A DNA stretch of 37,845 nucleotides from Sphingomonas sp. Lineage in GTDB: Bacteria > Pseudomonadota > Alphaproteobacteria > Sphingomonadales > Sphingomonadaceae. The position numbers were made by a program, and so were the translations under genes. Positions 9,457 through 16,305 of this stretch are shown here, one piece after another (within the stretch, counting starts at the first letter, position 1; each line of letters opens with the position of its first letter). Under the pieces are notes generated by a model that was not told the DNA's origin, searched no databases, and saw only the letters and a program-made list of their open reading frames with translations. The stretch covers positions 1 to 37,845 of the forward strand of contig NZ_JAPKNM010000021.1 in assembly GCF_026460985.1 (NCBI RefSeq). Direction: 5' to 3'.

Positions 9457-10800
9457 CTATCGGGGAATGACGATCGTCGCGGCCAATCCGGGCGTGTTGT
9501 CGGCGAGCTCGAGCCTGCCGCCGTGCAGCCGCGCGACCGATTCGACCAATGCGAGCCCCAGCCCGGCGCCGGGCAGGCTGCGCGCGCGATCGAGCCGGCC
9601 GAAGCGGCTGAGCGCCTGGGCGCGATCGGCGGCGGCGATCCCGGGGCCGCGATCGGCGACTGAGAAGCGGACCTCCCCCTGCCCCGCCTCCAGCGACAGC
9701 GCAATGGCGCCACCCTCCCCGGCGTGGCGCAGCGCGTTGTCGATCAGGTTGGCGAGCGCCTGCGACAGCAGTTCGCGGTGCAGCCCCACGGGCGCGACCG
9801 GCGCGGGGGGCAAGGCGACCGTGAAGCGCAGCCCCGCTTCCTCCACCATCGGCGCGTAGAGATCGGCGATCTCCTCCATCAGCGCGGCGGGGTCGAGCGG
9901 CACCAGCGCGTCGCGGGTCACCGCCTCGGACCGGCTGATCTCGAGCAGCACCGCGAGCATCCGCATCACCAGGTCGGTCTCCGCGATCAGCCCGGCGAGC
10001 GCCGCCTCGCGCTGCCGAGGCTCGTCGGCGGTCGCCGCCGCCTCCGCGCGGGCGCGCAGCCGGGCGATCGGCGAGCGCAGGTCGTGCGCGATCGAATCGG
10101 TGACGACGCGCAGTTCGCCCATCAGCCGGTCGATCCGGTCGAGCATGCCGTCGATCCGCAGCGAGAGCCGGTCGAACGCGTCCCCGCCCCCGCCCTCGGT
10201 GCCGACCCGGCGCGCGAGGTCGCCCGCCGCGACCGCGTCGACAGCGCCGGCGATCCGATCGAGCCGGCGCGCGACGTAGCGCGTGAGGACCAGCCCCGCG
10301 CAGATGCCGAGCACCAGCGAGAGCAGGACGGCGAGCAGCAAGGCGCGCTCGATCGTGCGTTGGGCGCGCTCCCAATCGTCGAGCAGGCGCCCGCTGACGA
10401 GCCAGTCGCGCCCCAGCGGCCGGATCGCGACTCCCGCCTCCTCGCGCGCCCAATCCCCGGCCGCGCCGATCCGCGCGATCCGGAAGCTCTCGGCGGCCGG
10501 GGGAAAGGCGAGCTTGTCGGGGCCGACGCCGAGGCGGCGTACGCCCTTGCCGTCGACCAGCGCCGCGACGAGCGAATCATCGTCCTCCTGCGCGTCGGAG
10601 ATCGCCTGGGCGAGCGCCGTGACGCCGCCCGAACGGTAAATCGCGGCCAGCGCGTCGCTCTGCTCGCCGGTGTCGCGGCGCAATACCTCGATCGCGTCGT
10701 CATGCGTCTGCTGCCAGATCAGCCCGGCGAGCGCGAGGCTGGTGACGAGCGACAACAGGACCGCGAGCAACGCGAGCCGCGCGGTGATCGATATCCGCAT
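9457..10800 (-). CDS. Sensor histidine kinase (OmpR/EnvZ class)
   Basis: This inner-membrane kinase has 447 residues from MRISITARLALLAVLL. The first membrane helix spans about residues 8-30, followed by a periplasmic sensing domain and a second helix near 150-172. A HAMP region, the H-box DSIAHDLRSPIARLRARAE, the N-box LIDNALRHA, the G1 box ADRGPGI and the G2 box GAGLGLALV follow in order. Its ATG overlaps the stop of the upstream response regulator by one base (TGATG), so the two are translationally coupled and form one two-component system. The signal is unknown. The larger frame reaching 11505 is open through the regulator in another frame and is not used. Confidence 0.95.
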   Translation of the reverse strand: MRISITARLALLAVLLSLVTSLALAGLIWQQTHDDAIEVLRRDTGEQSDALAAIYRSGGVTALAQAISDAQEDDDSLVAALVDGKGVRRLGVGPDKLAFPPAAESFRIARIGAAGDWAREEAGVAIRPLGRDWLVSGRLLDDWERAQRTIERALLLAVLLSLVLGICAGLVLTRYVARRLDRIAGAVDAVAAGDLARRVGTEGGGGDAFDRLSLRIDGMLDRIDRLMGELRVVTDSIAHDLRSPIARLRARAEAAATADEPRQREAALAGLIAETDLVMRMLAVLLEISRSEAVTRDALVPLDPAALMEEIADLYAPMVEEAGLRFTVALPPAPVAPVGLHRELLSQALANLIDNALRHAGEGGAIALSLEAGQGEVRFSVADRGPGIAAADRAQALSRFGRLDRARSLPGAGLGLALVESVARLHGGRLELADNTPGLAATIVIPR

Positions 10801-11492
10801 CAGCTTTCGAGCGAGAGGCGGTAGCCGGCGCCGCGCACGGTGTGGAGGATCGGCGCCTCGAACCCCTCCTCCAGCTTGCGCCGCAGCCGCCCGATATGGA
10901 CGTCGACCACGTTCGAGCCGGGATCGAAATGATAGTTCCAGATCTTCTCGAGCATCATCGTGCGGGTGACGACCTGCCCGGCATGGCGCGCGAGGAATTC
11001 GAGCAGGTTGAACTCGCGGGCGCCGAGCGGGATGGCGCGACCCTGCCGGCTGACGCTGCGCGCGAGCAGGTCGATCTCGAGGTCGCCCACGGTCAGCCGC
11101 GTGACCTGCGGCTCGGCGCCCGATCCGTCGGCGCGGCGTAGGAGCGCCTCCACCCGCGCGAGCAGTTCGGCGAAGGCGAAGGGCTTGGTGAGATAGTCGT
11201 CGGCGCCGGCATGGAGGCCCTTCACGCGATCGTCCACGGTGCCGAGCGCGGAGAGGATCAGCGCGGGTGCGCGGATGCCGGCCGCCCGCAGCGCGTTGAG
11301 CATGGCGAGGCCGTCCAGCCCGGGCAGCATCCGATCGGCGATCAGCAGGTCGAAGATGCCCTCCGAAGCGAGGAACAGCCCGTCGCGGCCGTCGCCGCAG
11401 GTCTCGACCGCAAAGCCCGCCTCCTGCAGCCCCTTGGCCACATAGCCGGCGGTCGCGGCGTCGTCTTCGACGATGAGGATCTTGCGGGTCAT
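10800..11492 (-). CDS. OmpR/PhoB-type response regulator
   Basis: The 230-residue DNA-binding regulator has an N-terminal receiver domain (ILIVEDD; phosphoacceptor Asp53 in IADRMLPGLDG; Lys103 in TKPF) and a C-terminal winged helix (REFNLLEFLARHAGQVVTR, then SNVVDVHIGRLRRKLE and TVRGAGYRL). The ATG at 11492, giving MTRKILIVEDD, fits the family; the longer frame to 11699 enters the inverted-repeat element. It is the first gene of the pair with the kinase. Its leader region is unusual because the 233-bp cloverleaf element begins 37 bases upstream of the start. Nearby target candidates include the divergent Tyr-rich protein gene, which is inference only. Confidence 0.96.
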   Translation of the reverse strand: MTRKILIVEDDAATAGYVAKGLQEAGFAVETCGDGRDGLFLASEGIFDLLIADRMLPGLDGLAMLNALRAAGIRAPALILSALGTVDDRVKGLHAGADDYLTKPFAFAELLARVEALLRRADGSGAEPQVTRLTVGDLEIDLLARSVSRQGRAIPLGAREFNLLEFLARHAGQVVTRTMMLEKIWNYHFDPGSNVVDVHIGRLRRKLEEGFEAPILHTVRGAGYRLSLES

Positions 11493-11528
11493 GAGCGCTT
11501 CCCAACGCTTAGGGCCCGAGCCCAGCGC

Positions 11529-11761
11529 CCGCAATGGCCGTGATCGCCCGGAGACGTGCGCTGGCAAGGAAGCTCGCGCGGCGCGGGCTGGTAGCCCGGG
11601 CAAGCGGGCTGACGCAGTCCAGCGTGCGTCTCCGGGCGACCGCGAAGCGGCGGGCGGATTTTGGCGCACAGCAGCGTCATTCGTCGGTCTCGATGGCACC
11701 CCATCGCTCCCTCCTCATTCCTCCCTGTGCGCCAAAATCCGCTCCGTCACGGCCATTGTGG
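11529..11761. repeat. Nested inverted-repeat (cloverleaf-like) element, 233 bp
   Basis: The 416-base gap between the response regulator and the next plus-strand gene holds no convincing gene but a striking set of nested inverted repeats. An outer stem pairs 11529-11543 with 11747-11761 (15 bp, one G.T, including CAATGGCCGTGA). Two arms lie inside it. Arm 1 pairs 11544-11564 with 11619-11639 (21 bp, two wobble pairs) and has an AGCCCG/CGGGCT hairpin in its loop. Arm 2 pairs 11652-11671 with 11725-11744 (20 bp, one wobble, core GGATTTTGGCGCACA) and has a CGATGG/CCATCG hairpin in its loop. A small CCGC-GAA-GCGG hairpin separates the arms. It could be a palindromic mobile repeat, a structured leader of the regulator mRNA, or a non-coding RNA. 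Confidence 0.75.
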
Positions 11762-11796
11762 ATGCCGAGTACAGACCCTTGCGGCCTAAACCATGG

Positions 11797-11824
11797 CTGA
11801 ACACCCGATTCCGAACCGGTTCAG
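11797..11824. promoter_or_regulatory. Possible operator upstream of the Tyr-rich protein gene
   Basis: CTGAAC (11797-11802) and GTTCAG (11819-11824) form an inverted repeat with a 16-base gap, and the right side overlaps the 10-bp palindrome GAACCGGTTC (11813-11822). A further GTTCAAGCTCAG lies at 11841-11852. The cluster is 85-112 bases upstream of the start at 11909. No regulator can be named. Confidence 0.3.
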
Positions 11825-11908
11825 GCGCCTGGCGTTAAATGTTCAAGCTCAGCGCCGCGACTCCTGTCCGTCGAACGCACCGGCGCCCGAACTGAGAGGA
11901 GGAACATC

Positions 11909-12283
11909 ATGGCCAATCTCGTCCAGAAGGCCGTGCTCGGCACGGTTCTCGGCGCCAGCGTCCTGGTCGCGGTCGCGCCGACCGCGGAGGCGCAGCGCTA
12001 TCGCCGTTATCGCCACCATGACGACACCGGCACCGCGATCGTCGCGGGCATCGCCGGCCTCGCCATCGGCGCGGCGCTCGCGAGCGGCAACGACCGGCGC
12101 TACGACTACGACCGTCGCTACGATTACGATCGCCATTATTATCGCGAGCGGGGCTATTACCCGACCGACGGCTATTATTACCGCGACTATTATCGCCGCC
12201 ATCGCGGCTGGGACCGGTGCTATACGCGCCGCGTCTGGGATCCCTATCTCGATCGGCCGGTGCGCGTGCGTTATTGTCGCTGA
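11909..12283 (+). CDS. Small exported Tyr/Arg-rich protein, function unknown
   Basis: The 124-residue protein has a clear Sec signal (MANLVQKAVLGTVLGASVLV...PTAEAQ, cleavage after about residue 29). A glycine-zipper-like hydrophobic stretch (GTAIVAGIAGLAIGAALASG, about residues 42-61) follows and could insert in or associate with a membrane. The rest is dominated by Tyr, Arg and Asp, with a short tandem repeat RRYDYD-RRYDYD and several YY pairs. Two cysteines lie near the C-terminus. A strong GAGGAGG ribosome binding site precedes the ATG. Similar small envelope proteins are common in sphingomonads without a known role. It is divergent from the response regulator and upstream of a flavoprotein gene on the same strand. 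Confidence 0.85.
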   Translation: MANLVQKAVLGTVLGASVLVAVAPTAEAQRYRRYRHHDDTGTAIVAGIAGLAIGAALASGNDRRYDYDRRYDYDRHYYRERGYYPTDGYYYRDYYRRHRGWDRCYTRRVWDPYLDRPVRVRYCR

Positions 12284-12365
12284 AGCGAGGAAGCTGGAGG
12301 GAGCGGCGCGGGCCCGAGTCCGCGCCGCTCTTCGCATGTGCGGTCTTCGCGCTAGACTGGCGGCC

Positions 12366-14015
12366 ATGGGACACGATTCGCCGCCGCAACGACTGGATCC
12401 GACCGATCCGTATCTGCGCGAGGCGCAGACCTTCCCCTCGCTGTCGGACGAGATGGCCGCGCGCGTCGCCGCGTTCGGCGCCGAGGAGGCGTTCGCGGAC
12501 GGCGCGTCGCTGTTCCGCCGCGGCGATCGCAGCGTCGATTTCTTCTTGTGCCTCGGCGGCGCGATCGAGATCGTCGACACCGACGTGGACGGCCGCGAGA
12601 GCCCCATCCATCTCCATGTGCCCCGCCAGTTCACCGGCGAGCTCGACCTGTTCAACGATCGCACGATCCTGGTGAGCGCGCGTGCGAAGGGCGAGACGCG
12701 GGTGGTGCGCGTGGGGCGCGCCGAGTTCCGGCGGATGATGGCGGCCGAGCCCGATATCGGCGAGATCATCATGCGCGCCTTCATCCTGCGCCGCGTCGGC
12801 ATGCTGCGCCACGGCACCGCGGGGGTGGCGCTGGTCGGGCCCGCGCACGCGGCGGACACTGCGCGGATCGAGACCTTCCTGTCGCGCAACGCACTGCCGC
12901 ACCGCCGCGTCGATACCGAGCGCGACTGCGATGCCAGGAGCTTCCTCGAATGCTTCGCGCTGACCGAGGCCGATCTGCCGGTCGTGGTCGCCGAGGGGCG
13001 GGCGCTGCGCAATCCCAGCAACGCGCAGCTCGCCGACGCGCTCGGGCTCGCCTCGGCGGTCGATCCCGATCATGTCCATGACGTCGCGGTGGTCGGCGCC
13101 GGGCCGGCCGGGCTGGCCGCGGCGGTCTATGCGGCGTCCGAGGGGCTCGACACGATCGTGATCGAATCGATCGCTCCCGGCGGCCAGGCGGGGACGAGTT
13201 CGAAGATCGAGAATTATCTCGGCTTCCCCACCGGCATCTCGGGGCAGGCGCTGGCGGGCCGCGCGCAGGTCCAGGCGCAGAAGTTCGGCGCGCGGTTGCT
13301 CGTCTCGCGCAGCGCCGTGGGGATCGATTGCGATGCGCGACCCTATACGATCCGGCTCGACGACGGCGCGACGCTCAAGGCGCAGGCGGTGGTGGTCGCG
13401 ACCGGCGCGCGCTACCGCAAGCTCGATCTGCCGCTCTACGCCGAGCTCGAGGGCAACGGCATCTATTATGCCGCCACCGCGATGGAGGCGGGGCTCTGCG
13501 CCAGCCAGACCGCAGTGGTGGTCGGCGGCGGCAATTCGGCGGGGCAGGCGGCGATCTACCTCTCGCGCACCGCGGGGCATGTCCATATGCTGGTGCGTGG
13601 GCCCGGGCTGGCGGCGACGATGTCGCGCTATCTGATCGAGCGGATCGAGGCCTCGGACCGGATCACGCTCCACCCGTTCACCGAAGTGACCGCGCTGGAG
13701 GGCGACAAGCATCTGCGCGCGCTCAACTGGACCAATGGGCGCAGCGGCGCGACCGAACGGCACGAGGTCGGCGCGCTGTTCGTGATGATCGGCGCGCAAC
13801 CCAATACCGATTGGCTCGACGGCTGTATCGATCTCGACGCCGCGGGCTTCGTCACCACCGGTTCGGGCGAGACCTTCTTCTGCTCCTCCGCGCACGGCAT
13901 CTTCGCGGTGGGCGACGTGCGCTCGGGATCGGTCAAGCGTGTCGCCTCCGGGGTGGGGGAGGGCTCGGTGGTGGTCTCGGCGATCCACCGTTATCTTGAA
14001 AGCGTCGCGCAATAG
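12366..14015 (+). CDS. Cyclic-nucleotide-binding domain fused to a thioredoxin-reductase-like flavoprotein
   Basis: From MGHDSPPQRLDP the protein has 549 residues; the longer frame from 11793 runs through the previous gene and is rejected. Residues about 20-145 form a cNMP-binding (CAP effector-like) domain (FRRGDRSVDFFLCLGG and FTGELDLFNDR). After a linker, the FAD motif VVGAGPAGLAAAVYAA lies near residue 243, GGQAGTSSKIENYLGFP follows, and the NADPH motif VVVGGGNSAGQAA lies near 384. The C-terminal FAD motif is GIFAVGDVRSGSVKR. The redox CxxC of true thioredoxin reductases is replaced by AATA in YYAATAMEAG (near 367), so classic disulfide reduction is unlikely. The fusion family is known in bacteria, but its substrate is not. 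A DUF3297 gene follows 17 bases downstream. Confidence 0.9.
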   Translation: MGHDSPPQRLDPTDPYLREAQTFPSLSDEMAARVAAFGAEEAFADGASLFRRGDRSVDFFLCLGGAIEIVDTDVDGRESPIHLHVPRQFTGELDLFNDRTILVSARAKGETRVVRVGRAEFRRMMAAEPDIGEIIMRAFILRRVGMLRHGTAGVALVGPAHAADTARIETFLSRNALPHRRVDTERDCDARSFLECFALTEADLPVVVAEGRALRNPSNAQLADALGLASAVDPDHVHDVAVVGAGPAGLAAAVYAASEGLDTIVIESIAPGGQAGTSSKIENYLGFPTGISGQALAGRAQVQAQKFGARLLVSRSAVGIDCDARPYTIRLDDGATLKAQAVVVATGARYRKLDLPLYAELEGNGIYYAATAMEAGLCASQTAVVVGGGNSAGQAAIYLSRTAGHVHMLVRGPGLAATMSRYLIERIEASDRITLHPFTEVTALEGDKHLRALNWTNGRSGATERHEVGALFVMIGAQPNTDWLDGCIDLDAAGFVTTGSGETFFCSSAHGIFAVGDVRSGSVKRVASGVGEGSVVVSAIHRYLESVAQ

Positions 14016-14032
14016 CGGCAAAGGGCCGGCCC

Positions 14033-14308
14033 ATGAGTGATACGCCTCCCGACCGCCTGTCGGTCAATCCGAAGAGCCCCTATTTCCAGCGCGAACTGCT
14101 GGAGCGCGGCATCGGCATCCGCTTCAAGGGCGCCGAGCGCCATGACGTCGAGGAGTACAGCATCTCCGAGGGCTGGATTCGCGTCGCGCTCGGCAAGAAG
14201 ATGGACCGCAAGGGCCAGCCGCTGACGATCAAGCTGGTCGGCCCGGTGGAGGCTTGGTTCGAGCGGCCAGCCGAGGGAGAGGCCCCGGCGGAAGACGCCG
14301 AGGGCTGA
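14033..14308 (+). CDS. DUF3297 family protein
   Basis: This small 91-residue soluble protein has the family pattern DRLSVNPKSPYF, RGIGIRFKG and GWIRVALGKKMDRKGQP. Members are common in alphaproteobacteria and some are labelled glutathione peroxidase in databases, without a supporting motif here: no selenocysteine, no Cys and no peroxidase signature are seen. It starts 17 bases after the flavoprotein stop and may share its transcript. The gene end faces the beta-lactamase gene across a composite repeat. Confidence 0.85.
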   Translation: MSDTPPDRLSVNPKSPYFQRELLERGIGIRFKGAERHDVEEYSISEGWIRVALGKKMDRKGQPLTIKLVGPVEAWFERPAEGEAPAEDAEG

Positions 14309-14320
14309 GTGACTTACTTT

Positions 14321-14473
14321 CCCCTCCCTGAAAGGGAGGGGTCAGGGGTGGGTTTAGCGGCGGGCGAGGCTCGATGCCTCGGCCGTCGCTTATTATCGAA
14401 CCGGTAGATGAGTCTTTTGGGCGCGCAGACGCGCGCACCCACCCCCGGCCCCTCCCTGCAAGCAGGGAGGGGA
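14321..14473. repeat. Composite intergenic repeat, copy 1
   Basis: It starts with CCCCTCCCTGAAAGGGAGGG and ends with CCCCTCCCTGCAAGCAGGGA followed by GGGG, both hairpins. Between them are GGGGTGGGTTT, an imperfect GC-rich hairpin around CTCGATGCC, and GAGTCTTTTGGGCGCGCAGA followed by CGCGCGCACCCACCCC. Copy 2 at 32784-32938 has the same order with near-identical ends and a changed middle. Both copies lie between convergent genes and may stop transcription from both sides. Confidence 0.85.
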
Positions 14474-14480
14474 GTTACCG

Positions 14481-15368
14481 TCACCCTATCACCCCGGCGA
14501 TCACCCGCCCGATCCGCGCATGCAGCGGGCGGCGCTGCTCGAAGGGCAAAGTGCTGCCGGTGATGTAGCTCGCCACGATCAGCGGCGCGCGGCCCTGCGG
14601 CCAGAGGACGCCTACCCAATTGTCGGTGCCGTATCCGCCTGAGCCGGTCTTGTCGGCCACGGCCCATGTCGCGGGCAGCCCCGAGCGCAGGCTGGTGGCG
14701 CTGGTGCGGGTGTCCTTCATCCACGCGGTCAGCTGCGCGCGGCTCGCGGGCGCCAAGGCGCGGCCGAGCACCAGCTGCCGGGTCAGGTCCGCCATCGCCC
14801 GCGGCGAAGTGGTGTCGCGCACATCGCTGGGGGTCGCCTCGCTCATGATCGTCTCCCAGCGATCGAGTCGCGTCACCGGATCGCCGAACGCGCGCAGTCG
14901 GCGAGTGAAGCCCGCGGGGCCGCCGATCGTGCGGAGCAGTAGGTTGGCGGAGGCATTGTCGCTGACGGTGATCGTCGCGTGGCAGAGTTCGCCGACGCTG
15001 GCGGTGCCGCCGACGCGCTTCTCGCAGAAGGGCGAGTTGCTGACCATGTCGCCCGCCGTCACCGGCACGCGCCGGTCGAGGCGCTCACGCTTCTGCTCGA
15101 CCTGCTTGAGGATCGCGGCGGCGAGCGCGAACTTGAAGGTGCTGCACATCGGGAAGCGCTCGTCCGCGCGATGGCCGAAGCGCTCGCCGCTCGCCGTGTC
15201 GGTCACCGCGAGGCCAAGCCGTCCGCCGCTCGCCTGCTCCACCGCGAGCACCGCCTTACGGAATTCGAGCCCGAAGCGGGCAGGTGCTACTGCCCTGCCG
15301 ATTGCCGGCGCCGCCGAAGCCGCCGCGACCGCGCAGCCGCTGGCCCAAAGAAATCTGCGTCTGTCCAT
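14481..15368 (-). CDS. Class A beta-lactamase with twin-arginine signal
   Basis: The periplasmic serine enzyme hydrolyses beta-lactam antibiotics. The 295 residues start at MDRRRFLWASG, with GGGAG upstream; an earlier ATG at 15428 would lie inside the hairpin upstream of the gene. DRRRFLWASG is a Tat-type signal. The catalytic set is present: Ser76 and Lys79 in CSTFKF (Ambler 70 and 73), SDN at 136-138 and KTG at 240-242. The omega loop reads DRWETIMSEATPSDVRDTT, with the general-base Glu172 (Ambler 166) but Ser in place of Asn170. Cys75 (Ambler 69) has no Cys238 partner, so the carbapenemase-type disulfide is absent. It looks like a chromosomal enzyme; no regulator of the AmpR type lies next to it. 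Confidence 0.95.
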   Translation of the reverse strand: MDRRRFLWASGCAVAAASAAPAIGRAVAPARFGLEFRKAVLAVEQASGGRLGLAVTDTASGERFGHRADERFPMCSTFKFALAAAILKQVEQKRERLDRRVPVTAGDMVSNSPFCEKRVGGTASVGELCHATITVSDNASANLLLRTIGGPAGFTRRLRAFGDPVTRLDRWETIMSEATPSDVRDTTSPRAMADLTRQLVLGRALAPASRAQLTAWMKDTRTSATSLRSGLPATWAVADKTGSGGYGTDNWVGVLWPQGRAPLIVASYITGSTLPFEQRRPLHARIGRVIAGVIG

Positions 15369-15432
15369 GTTTGATCTCCCTTCGGCATGCTTGATGCCGC
15401 CGGGGAAGGGCGATGCGCAAAGGATCAAATCT

Positions 15433-15467
15433 CGCCGGAGCCATGAAAGGAATTCATGGCTCCGGCG
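15433..15467 (-). terminator. Strong hairpin after the PEP mutase family gene, probable terminator
   Basis: CGCCGGAGCCATGAA (15433-15447) and its exact complement (15453-15467) form a perfect 15-bp stem with a 5-base loop, 6 bases after the stop at 15474. The downstream T content on the minus strand is low (GAGATTTGAT), so termination may be imperfect. The beta-lactamase start lies 64 bases further on. Confidence 0.65.
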
Positions 15468-15473
15468 GGTTGG

Positions 15474-16223
15474 TCATTCCGCGAACGCCGCGCGTGCCGC
15501 GTCCTCGAACGCCTTGAGCGCCAGCAGATGTGGGAAGGGGCCGTGGCTGATCCGCGCGACACCGGCTTCGGCTACCGCCTTGGCCGAAGGCGCGCCGGGG
15601 AAGGCCATGAAGTTCACCGGCAGTGGCGAGGCGGCGCAGACGCGCGCGAGCAGTGCGAGATCGGCGAGGCCCGGCACGAAGAAGCCGCTCGCCCCCGCCT
15701 CGGCATAGGCATGCGCGCGCTCGATCGCGGCATCGGCCTTGGTCGCGTCGTGCGTGTCGGGCCTGGCCTGGAGGAAGATGTCGGTCCGCGCGTTGAGGAA
15801 GAAGTCCGCCCCTGCGCCGCGCCGGGCGGCGGCGATCCGTCCGGCCTGCACGGGAATCGCGTGCATCCCTTCGCCGCCCACCACCTGGTCCTCGAAGTTG
15901 CACCCGATCGCCCCGGTGGCGGCCAGCGCCGCCATGTTGCGCGCGAGCGGCTCTTCCTCGACCGCGTAGCCGCCCTCGAAATCGATCGTCACCGGCAGGT
16001 CGACCACCTGCACGATGCGTTCCGCATTGGCGAGCGCCAGCGCGATGGGCAGGCCCTCGGCATCGTCGACGCCGTGCGCGGTGGCGACCGAGGCGCTGCC
16101 CGTCGCGACTGCCTTGGCTCCGGCGCGCTCGGCCACCTTGGCCGATCCAGCATCCCACACGTTGAACAGGACGAGCGGCTTGCCGGGTAGGTGCAGTGCC
16201 GCGAAGGACTCGAACTTCGACAT
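15474..16223 (-). CDS. Isocitrate lyase/phosphoenolpyruvate mutase family enzyme
   Basis: The 249-residue protein has the alpha/beta barrel motifs of this superfamily: the metal-binding DFEGGYA near residue 81, NFEDQVVGG near 110 and FLNARTDIFL near 145. The KKCGH active-site loop of true isocitrate and methylisocitrate lyases is missing, and the length is shorter than those enzymes. The protein fits the small subgroup annotated simply as isocitrate lyase/PEP mutase family, probably a C-C or P-C lyase acting on a 2-hydroxy acid or oxaloacetate-like compound. No phosphonate genes lie nearby. The start MSKFESFAALH is good, and a hairpin follows the stop. Confidence 0.9.
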   Translation of the reverse strand: MSKFESFAALHLPGKPLVLFNVWDAGSAKVAERAGAKAVATGSASVATAHGVDDAEGLPIALALANAERIVQVVDLPVTIDFEGGYAVEEEPLARNMAALAATGAIGCNFEDQVVGGEGMHAIPVQAGRIAAARRGAGADFFLNARTDIFLQARPDTHDATKADAAIERAHAYAEAGASGFFVPGLADLALLARVCAASPLPVNFMAFPGAPSAKAVAEAGVARISHGPFPHLLALKAFEDAARAAFAE

Positions 16224-16305
16224 TACGGAACTCCCATTTCGTTCGCTAAATGTTCTAGTTCACCCCGTTGCGGGGCGCAATCCGTTCCTTGCGGTCAACG
16301 CCTTC

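Noticed and set aside
11493..11704. Short frames inside the cloverleaf element
   Set aside because: They follow from the inverted repeats, have biased composition and lack a good ribosome binding site or family match.
11907..14021. A 704-codon open frame on the minus strand, antisense to the Tyr-rich protein and flavoprotein genes
   Set aside because: It is an antisense shadow; the plus-strand proteins have complete motifs and ribosome binding sites.
14321..14473. A CRISPR-like or insertion-sequence interpretation of the composite repeats
   Set aside because: There is no regular repeat-spacer spacing, no transposase and no clear target-site duplication.
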